From: Herbaspirillum sp. RTI4
GTDB lineage: Bacteria > Pseudomonadota > Gammaproteobacteria > Burkholderiales > Burkholderiaceae_D
Assembly (NCBI RefSeq): GCF_034313965.1
Contig: NZ_JAVIWQ010000002.1
Span: 3,472,001-3,536,000 of the forward strand
Length of the DNA: 64,000 bases
Direction of reading: 5' to 3'
A program made the position numbers and the translations under genes. This document shows, piece by piece, positions 54,530 to 62,800 of the stretch. Each line of letters begins with the position of its first letter. Position 1 is the first letter of the stretch. The notes below the pieces were generated by a model that did not search any database, was not told where the DNA came from, and was given only the letters and a program-made list of their open reading frames with translations.

Positions 54530-55404
54530 TTAGTGCCTTTATTAAGGTAATTTTGTAAATTAGTTACTGGCGTTGTATTCTTTGCAGCTTCACCCACCTC
54601 CGTAAATGCTGGACTAAGTAATGGAAATTTATTTCCTAAATAGCCTGTAAATATATCAACGCTGCCACTGACCAAAGTTAGCCCCATATCAGGTCGCAAC
54701 AACTGCTCCAAGGCACTAGCCCCAAATCCTACTAATGCTGCTGTTCCCGCCATTCCGAATTGTATTGCTGCACCACCTTGAGAAGCGGCATTCGGCTGTG
54801 AAGCGAGATAGGTAAGCGTACCAGTAATGAGCGTGTTGTTACCTGCCGCAATCGCCGCCTGGTTACTTTCAATGACGCCGCCTTTCAGATCGGTATCGCC
54901 CTTGACGACTACCGCAAAGCCGCCGTCGCCGGCCTTGATGCCCGACTGCGTGGTGACGCTGGTGTAATTACCGTTGACTTTTGCGCTGGCAACGCTCCCT
55001 GAAAAACTGCTGCCTGCGCAGAACGGTGGGATGCATACGCTTATGGCAAAGCCGCTGCTGTTGTCTTTGCTTTGATAAGTGCTCGTGTCTTGCAGACTTT
55101 CGATAGTGAGGTTGCCGCCGACAATGGCATTGACGGTGTTGCCGGCCAGCACGGCGCCTTTCAGGTTGGTGTCGCCGCCGGAAATCAGATTGGCGGTGTT
55201 GCCTGCGCGCACGATGGTGCTGGTGTTGCTGAGGTCGGTACCGTTCTGGTCACCGCGTCCGCCCGCGACGCCCAGTTCCAGCGTCCAGCCGTTTTGCGCG
55301 CCGCCAAAACCGAAACCGATGCCGATGCCGATGCTGATGCTGATGCTGGCACTGGTGCTATTAGATGGAAGACGAAATATCGAGGGAAGCTCATTCTTCA
55401 TCAT
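54526..55404 (-). pseudogene. cdiA fragment fused to toxin tail c (module c)
   Basis: 292 codons. The N-terminal part has an SISISIGIGIGFGFG dipeptide stretch, then diverged haemagglutinin repeats matching cdiA ('VSVCIPPLC' appears as 'ISVCIPPFC', 'SGDGGFNV' as 'AGDGGFAV', 'LTTGTLT' as 'LITGTLT'). Straight after TGTLT it jumps to 'YLASQPNAASQGGAAIQFGM', which is mid-toxin in module d. The pre-toxin region, the NNRQLH junction and the N-terminal toxin part are missing. It is a deletion chimera, probably not functional, but the frame is intact to the immunity gene. Confidence 0.75.
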
Positions 55405-55417
55405 TTAATATGACGAA

Positions 55418-55663
55418 CTATTTTTTGAAACGTCTTAAATCTAGGACGCGCGTGTCGTGCTGTATGCCCAAACCAAATATGGCTGTTATCGCTATACATA
55501 AAAAAGCAAATACTCCAGCAATAATTTTTTCCAACGTTGTATTTCCCCGGAGAACAACGTAGCTACATATATAAAAACAGATAAATGCGCCGTAGCATAA
55601 GACTCCATATACTTTCATCTCTAGTTTCGTCAAATGATCCTTCTTTTGTTTTTGATTTAGCAT
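55418..55663 (-). CDS. CdiI-like immunity protein b
   Basis: 81 residues from the ATG at 55663, whose ATGCTAA contains the toxin b stop. An upstream start at 55681 would add six residues. Two membrane helices ('VYGVLCYGAFICFYICSYVV' and 'KIIAGVFAFLCIAITAIFGL') and basic ends. Not similar to c and d in sequence, but the same size and topology. AT-rich compared with the cdiA body. Confidence 0.65.
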   Translation of the reverse strand: MLNQKQKKDHLTKLEMKVYGVLCYGAFICFYICSYVVLRGNTTLEKIIAGVFAFLCIAITAIFGLGIQHDTRVLDLRRFKK

Positions 55664-56577
55664 TTTCTTGGTGGTGTACAAGTAGTCGGTTGGTTAGAAA
55701 AATTATCAAGCATAGGGGTTACTAGCGGTTGCATAAAAGTGAACCCAAGGCCAATACCAGTTTGGAATATTTGTGTTTGCGGTAATAAATAAGAGGCTGC
55801 AATCGTTGATGTTTCATATAAGACCGTTCCATTACTTGGCGGACGCAACAAATAATTCGTCGCTTTTAATGCTGCTGATATTGCAGTCAAAGCTAAATCA
55901 ATAGGTGGTGGCGTCCAAATAGCCGCCAGTCCCGTTCCTGTAGAAGCCGTATCCGTAAATTTGACTAAGTTTTCTTGACGCTGTTCAGGTGTTGTATCAG
56001 GCGTCAAACCAGCAGAGTGATTTCCTGTATTCCACCCCTGAGCAAACGGACTTGTGTTTGGCTTGACTATATTCGTCGGCGCTTTACCTAATGTGCTGTC
56101 ATTCCAGCTATAGGTATTACCTGTACTACCCTGAATATAGGCCGCCAACCCCGAATCAACTTGAGAAGAAATATTCTGCACCAGATTCAGCGCCACACCA
56201 TTGATGGAGTTAACTGACCAACTGGCTCCTTGATCATAGGCTTGTGTCGGATTGATTTGGCCATGCGTAGCACCACCGACAATCATCCCGGTCGTAACGT
56301 CTTCTCCAAGTGCATTATTGTTCGCTGCGCGCAGCGCATCTTCAATCTGCGCTTGCGTATATTTACCGTTACTTTGTTCTGCAAGCTGTTTAGCTAAGGT
56401 TTTCTCTTTCGGATGCAACTGCCGATTATTAGCATCGACCGTCATCGCCTCCCCTACCCCCGCCATCGATCCCCCACTGGCCACTGCCCCCACCACGGAA
56501 GCAACGGTCGCGCCCAGTGCTTGTTTGACGGGTGCAGGCACGTCCATGCCGTCGATCAGTTTGCCGATTTCCGGCAT
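55657..56577 (-). CDS. Orphan cdiA toxin module b
   Basis: 306 codons from the first ATG (MPEIGKLIDGMDVPAP). cdiA homology continues 25-30 bp further upstream to about 56602. The shared pre-toxin part runs to 'ANNRQLH', then unique: 'PKEKTLAKQLAEQSNGKYTQ', 'GQINPTQAYDQGASWSVNSI', 'SPFAQGWNTGNHSAGLTP', 'EQRQEN' and a hydrophobic C-terminal region containing LLRP. It ends in 'TTCTPPRKC'. No signal or transport domain. Its function, if any, would come after recombination into cdiA. Immunity b overlaps its stop. Confidence 0.75.
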   Translation of the reverse strand: MPEIGKLIDGMDVPAPVKQALGATVASVVGAVASGGSMAGVGEAMTVDANNRQLHPKEKTLAKQLAEQSNGKYTQAQIEDALRAANNNALGEDVTTGMIVGGATHGQINPTQAYDQGASWSVNSINGVALNLVQNISSQVDSGLAAYIQGSTGNTYSWNDSTLGKAPTNIVKPNTSPFAQGWNTGNHSAGLTPDTTPEQRQENLVKFTDTASTGTGLAAIWTPPPIDLALTAISAALKATNYLLRPPSNGTVLYETSTIAASYLLPQTQIFQTGIGLGFTFMQPLVTPMLDNFSNQPTTCTPPRKC

Positions 56578-56602
56578 GGCGGCGGCGCTTGCTCCTGCGC
56601 CT
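56413..56602. repeat. ~190-bp repeat of the cdiA pre-toxin region in module b
   Basis: Matches 57778-57967 at an offset of 1365 bp, with three mismatches next to the NNRQLH codons and a few at the far end. It starts 13 bp after the cdiI-a stop region. Confidence 0.9.
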
Positions 56603-56614
56603 AATGCAACAATA

Positions 56615-56848
56615 TTATTTGCGGCGCATGTTTACCCACGCTAGGAAGGTAAACGCGCATGCCAGTAGCATCCCCCTCCCTAAAACCCCTTTGACGCTAA
56701 TAGCTCCTAATAGTCCTAGGACACCTAAGGTTTGATAGCAACCACCAATGAAGATACAGCTTAGATAAATTCCTACTACCCAGATTAGAGCCATTCCGGG
56801 AATACATACCAAAAGGGATAGACACAATATCAAAAATAATTTTCTCAT
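56615..56848 (-). CDS. CdiI-like immunity protein a (cognate of the main CdiA)
   Basis: 77 residues, very hydrophobic with about three possible membrane segments ('LFLILCLSLLVCIPGMALIW', 'LSCIFIGGCYQTLGVLGLL', 'GMLLACAFTFLAWVNM'). The ATG shares its A with the TAA stop of cdiA. No similarity to b, c or d beyond size and membrane nature. Predicted to neutralise the C-terminal toxin of the full-length CdiA. Confidence 0.7.
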   Translation of the reverse strand: MRKLFLILCLSLLVCIPGMALIWVVGIYLSCIFIGGCYQTLGVLGLLGAISVKGVLGRGMLLACAFTFLAWVNMRRK

Positions 56849-59800
56849 TACCTCTTAGCCCCAGACTGAGATGAAACCTGTTGTTGGACGCCATTAATTA
56901 TTTCCTGAGACGCTGTCCCTGCGACAGAACCTGCAATAGGGGCATAAGTATTTGGTCTGAATAAATTCCAACTTCCACTAGCTGCCCAGTTCGGAGTATT
57001 AATAGTTGGCCGCATAATCGAATTCATGGCTGACTCGCCTAACTTACCAACACCATAACCAAGACTAGACAATGCCCCACTTGTAAGCGCATTGCCCACC
57101 ACACCATTATTCTGCCCATACAAATAATTATTAATCATAGTTCCACCCGCACCACCCACAGCGTTGACACCCACGTTCCACCAAAACTTACCATAACTAC
57201 CCGCACCGCCCGTCAAAGCAGCAATACCCACATCGACCGGATTAATTGTCCCATTTTGGTAATACTGTGCTGCTGCATTAATGCTTGCACTAATCGTCGC
57301 TGTTCCTGCTGGCGAAGCCCACATTGTTGAGCCTAAGGCTCCAGAAGTACTAAAAATCGGTGTTCCAGAAATAGCTGCCAACGGCCCCGCTCCCGCCAAT
57401 GCGCCGGCGGCGCCAGCAGCCACCAACGTAGCATTCGTCGCATTTTCTCGAATTGCCTGATCCCTACTGGTTGCCGCCGCAATGGCACTGGCTGATGGGT
57501 TATTGGCGCCACCATAACTAGAATACATGTTCGGATTAGCCTTCTGATCTGGCGTCGCATAGAACATGTAGCCCGGTCCGCTATTGCCATCGGCGGTAAG
57601 CATGCCTTTGGCCTGAGCCAGGAATGCACTGGCGCTTTGATCCCATGCGCCTGCCGAACCATTTTGAACTTGTCGGTCTGCCTGCGCCGTCAATTCCTGT
57701 TGCGCCTGAGTGGTGGAAATACCTTTTTGCTCTGCATAACGTGCAGCGTTTGATTTGATCCACGTTTTCTCATCGGGATGCAACTGCCGATTGTTGACAT
57801 CGACCGTCATCGCCTCCCCTACCCCCGCCATCGATCCCCCACTGGCCACTGCCCCCACCACGGAAGCAACGGTCGCGCCCAGTGCTTGTTTGACGGGTGC
57901 AGGCACGTCCATGCCGTCGATCAGTTTGCCGATTTCCGGCATGGCGGCGGCGCTTGCTCCGGCGCCTAGTGCACCGGGAAGTCCGCCCGCTAATGCGCCC
58001 GCAGCAGCGTGGGCGGCGATGCGGTAGGCCCCGCCTTCTTTCCAGTTTTCCATGCCGACGAGGTCTTGATTGCGTTCGGCTTCTTTGAATTTATTCGTCG
58101 CGTAGTCGCCGATGAGTTTGGCGGCTTGTCCGCTGAAGGCGGCGGTGATCTGGACGTTGGCTTGCGTTTGCTCCATCAGTTGCGCGCCGTCCCAGTTTTT
58201 CTGGAGCGATTCGCTGGTGTCTTTGTCGCTGCTGACGCCGCGTTTGAGGCTGGCGAGGGTTTGTTCGGCGGTGTTGCCGGTTTTCTTTTCCTGACCGGCG
58301 CGGTCGGTGATGGTGATCTTTGCGCCGCTGATGCCGCTTTCGGTGGTGCTGTTTTTATTACCACCGTCGCTGCTCATGCCGGCGCTGCCGCCGGGTTGGG
58401 CGGGGTTGGTTTTGTCGCTGGCGGCGCGTTTGTCGGCGGCGCTGTGGGTGGGGCTGTCGGCGATGTCTTGATTGCCGAGTTTGGTGCTGACACTGGCGCT
58501 GAGCGAGAAGCCGCTGGCGTCGTAGCGGTCGTGGTTTTGCAGGGCGCTTTGGGTGAGCGTGCCGGTGGTGAGCTGGTTTTTATTGTTCTCGATGGCGCTC
58601 TGGCTGCTGGTGATGACGGCCCCTTTGAGGTCGGTGTTGCCGTTGACCTTGACGTTGAAGCCGCCGTCGCCTGATTGGATGCCGCTTTGTTCGGTGACGC
58701 TGAGGTAGTCGCCGTCGACTTTGGCTTTTGAAATGCTGCCGCCGGCGCTGCTCACGCCGAAGCACAACGGCGGGATGCAGACGCTCACGCCAGCACTGGC
58801 GCTGCTTTGTTTGCTGTCAAGTTGGCTGCTGTCTTGCAGGCTTTCGATGGTGAGGTCGTTTCCGGCGTCGACAAGAACGGTTTCACCTTTGACGACCGCG
58901 CCTTTGAGGGTGGTGTCGTGGCCGGAGCTGAGGCTGACTTGTTGTCCGGCATTGAGGTGGGTGTTGGTGTGGCCGAGGTCTTTGCCGTCGGCGTTGCCGC
59001 GCCCGCCGGAGACGCCGGCGTTGAAGCTGAAGCCGTTTTGCGCGCCGCCCATGGAGAAGGCGATGCCGACGCTGGCGGCGCTGTTGCTGTTGGTGCTGTG
59101 TTGTTCGGCGGTGTTGACGCCGGCTTGCACCTTGATGTCGTGGTCGGCCTGGAGCGTGAGGTTTTTACCGGCGTCTACGGTGCTGCCGATGACGGTGATG
59201 TCGCTGGTGGCGCGGTCGCCGGTGGCGGTGAGGTCGATGTTGCCGCCGGCCTGGGCGCGAGAACCTTGGCTGGTGCTGGCCTGTTGTTCGCTGTGACTTT
59301 CGTTCTGGCTATGGCCGAGGTTGAGGGCGATGCTGACTGCGCTGGCGGCGCTGGGGTTGGCGGCGACTTGGGCGACGGTGCTGGCGATGCTCATGGCGGC
59401 GCTGGCGGCGGCTAAGGACTGCATGCGGCTGTCTTTGGTTTTACTGGCGGCTTGTTCCAGTTGTTTGAGCGTTTGCACGGCGGTGACGGCGGCGCTGGTC
59501 AGTTGCAGGGTCAGGCCGGTTTGTTCGAAGCGCGTGTCTTGTGTGCTGCTGCGGGTGTCGGTGGCGGCGTCGAGGGTGAGACGTTCGGCGGCGATGGCGA
59601 TGTCGCCTTGCGGGGTGATGACGGTGCTGCCGGTTTGGGTGTAGGCCTTGCCGGCATCGAGCTGGACGTTGCCGTGGGTGCTGCCGACGGTGCTGCCGCT
59701 GTGCGTGACTTGAGCGCTGGTCTGGTCGTTGTCTTGCTGTTTGTCGCCGAGGGTGACGCCGATGCCGCCGCCGCTGAAGAGGCCGGATTGGGTTTCGGTT

Positions 59801-62800
59801 TTGTTGTAGGTCTGGCTGGCGGTGTTTTGCGCGGCATCGAGGGCGAGGTTGTTGCCGGCGCGGGCGCTGAGGTTTTTAGTGGCGACGAGGTTGCTGCCGG
59901 ACAGCGTGACGTCGCGTCCGGCGCTGACTTGCACGCTGTCGGCGGAGAGGGTGCTGCCGATGGCCTGACTGCTCTTTTGCTGGTCTTGGATGTGGGTGCT
60001 GCTGCTGGAGACCAGAGTGCTTTCGGTGGTGTAGATTTCCTGGTCGTAGAGGCTGTCTTGTCGGGCGGTGGTGAGGGTGATGTCGCGGCCAGCGGCGGCG
60101 GTGAGGCGCTGGTCGGCGGTGACGGTGGCGGCGGTGGTTTTAAGGTCTTGTCCGGCGATGAGGCGGACTTGTCCCTGGGCGGCGATTTGCGTGCCGTTGA
60201 CTTGGGTCTGGCTTTCTCGCAGGTGATTTTTTTCGTCGTAGTCGATATTGACGGCGTCTTTGGTGGTGACGGCGTTTAAATTCAGGTCGCGCCCGGCGAT
60301 GAGGGTGGTGTTGCCGGTGCTGGTGATCTGCACGGCGTTGGCGGTGAGGTCGCGTCCGCTTTGCAGGTGCAGGTCGCCGGCGGTGAGGGTGCTGGTGCGG
60401 GCTATGGCGGTGTGATCGCTGCTGAAGCCTTTGGTGTAGCCGCCGTCTTCGGATTCGATCTCTTGACCGAATACGTCGTGACGTTTGGCTCGCGCGGCGA
60501 CGACGCTGCTGTGGCTGGTGGGGCTGTCGAGCACGATGTCGCGCCCGGCGAGGATGGCGATGCGTTGGCCGCTGAGTTCGCCGCCGCGGTTGAGGAGGTC
60601 GTTTTGGGCGATGAGGACGACGCTGCCGTTTTTGCCGGTGCTGCGGATGGTGCCGCTGTTGAGGATGTCGGTGGCGGTGGTTTGCAGTTGTTGATTGGCT
60701 TGCAGGGTGCCGCCGTTGTTGAGGGTGCCGTGGACTTTGAGGTTGATATTGTCGGCGGCAATGAGGGCGCCGGTGGGTGGCAGGTCGGCGGCCTTGGCAC
60801 GGGCAAGGTAGACCACGGGGGCGAGTACGCGTTGCTGAGTACCGTCGGTGAGCGTGATGTCTTGTTCGACCAGCCAGACGATGTCGGCGGTCAGTGCAGC
60901 GAGTTGGGCGGGAGTCAGGGCGATGCCGGGGCTGAGCTCAAGTTGGGCGGCAACGGCGAGGCCCTGGTCCATCAGGGCCTGATATTGCTGTTCGTTGTTG
61001 TTCTGGCCGTGGAGGAAGCGGCGGCCGGTCAGTTGCAGGATCTGGTCGTTGAGCAGCTTTTGTTCATAGAAGCCGTCGCCCAGTCGTTTGTGGACGCGTT
61101 GCGGGTCGAGGACCAGCCTTTGCATCAGGTAGTCGCTGGAGAGGTAGCGTTTGTACTGGGTGAATTGCGGGTCGGTTTCAATCAGGTAGCGTTGGCCGGG
61201 CGCGGGTTGGATCTGGTAGAGCTGGCTGGTGGGCAGGGTCAGGTGCGGCAGCGGGTTGGGGCCGGTGAGGGTCTGGCTGGTGGTGTAGTTGAGGCTGCTA
61301 GTCACCGGGGTGATGGTGGTGCCGAAGGCGCTTTGCAGTGCGGTGTCGGGACGGACGGGGGTGCCGACGGCGGCATTGGTGTCGTGCGCGGCGGCGGTTT
61401 TTTCTTTGAACTCGGCGACGCTGAGGTTGAAGGTGACGGTGGGCAAGTCATCGTCGATGATGACTTTGCTGCCCCAGTCGTCGCAACGTCTGCGCCCTCC
61501 TCCGCATTTTTCGGTGGTGTGGTGCTGGGAATTTGATCCCTCTCCGTCACCGCCACGATGGACAACGCGTTGGCCGGGGGTGGTGACATTGGCGAGGTCG
61601 GCGGTGCTGCCGCTCAACGTGCCGCCGGCGACGATGCTGCTGTTGTCGTTGGTGACCGCGCCGCTCAGTTGCAGGTTGCCGCCAGCGAGAATGCGCGCCG
61701 GGTCGGATTGCTTGACGACGCTGCGGCGCGTGGTTTCGAGGTAGGTGATGCGGGTGAAGTCTTCATTTTCCTGGCCGGTGGCATTGACCCTGACTCTTCC
61801 AACCTGGCCGTTATTGAGGCGGCTGATTTCGGTTTCGTCGTATTCGGTCGGGTTGCCATCGAGCCGGTAACGGGTGATGCGGCGGGTTTTGCCGGGATCA
61901 ATTTCAATGGCGGTTTCAAAGTGCTCGTTGGTGTTGTTCAAACGGGCAGTTTGCAGGGCGAGGTTGCCGCCGGCGTCGATGGTGGCGGAGCGGTTGTCGA
62001 TCTGGTCGGCGCTACCTTCCATCTGATGCTGGTCGTTGATGCGGCGGCCGATGGCCATGTCGCCGATGCTTTGGATCAGGCCGTGTTCGCGGTTGGTGAT
62101 GATGGCGGCACCGAGATCAAGTTGATTGCGGGCGGCGATGACGCCGGCTTGTTTGGTGCTGCCGTCGGGGTGGCGTTCGCCGTCGTTGAGGATGGTCTGC
62201 GCAGAAATGGCGACGTCGTTGCCGTAGATGCGGCCGAGGTTGTCTAGCCCTCCGTTGAGGCGGATGCGGGTGTTGCCGTCGCCGGCGTTGATGAGGGCGC
62301 CGTTCTGGTTGCGCAGGGCGCGGGCTTTGAGAGTCAGGTCACCTACTGCGCTGAGCGTGCCGGCGTTGGTGAGGTCGCCGCTGGTGGTGAGGGTGAGGTT
62401 GCGGTGAACGTCGAGGCGGTTGGCGGCAGTTTGGGTGTAGTCGCTGCGCAGGGCGAGGCTGGCGTCGCGGCCGACGCTGATCTGGCCGTCGCCGTTGAGG
62501 GTGGCGGTATCCAGATGGAGATCGGCTCCGCTGAGCAGTGTGCCGTCAGTGTTGTCGATGCGTTCGCTGTGGGTAAGCGTGAGGGTGCCACCCGCGCCGA
62601 CTTTGGCTTGGCGGGTGTTGCTGAGGGTGCGCGAGGTCAGCGTGACGTCGCCCTTGCCGCCCAGGATGCCGCCGTCGTTGGCGATCTGGGTACTGCTGTT
62701 GATCTGGGTTGCACCGGTGCTGCGATTGACGAGGCGGCCGTCGCGGTTGTCGAGGCTGGAGGTGGTGAGAGTGAGCGTGGTGTTCTGGCCGTTGTTTTCA

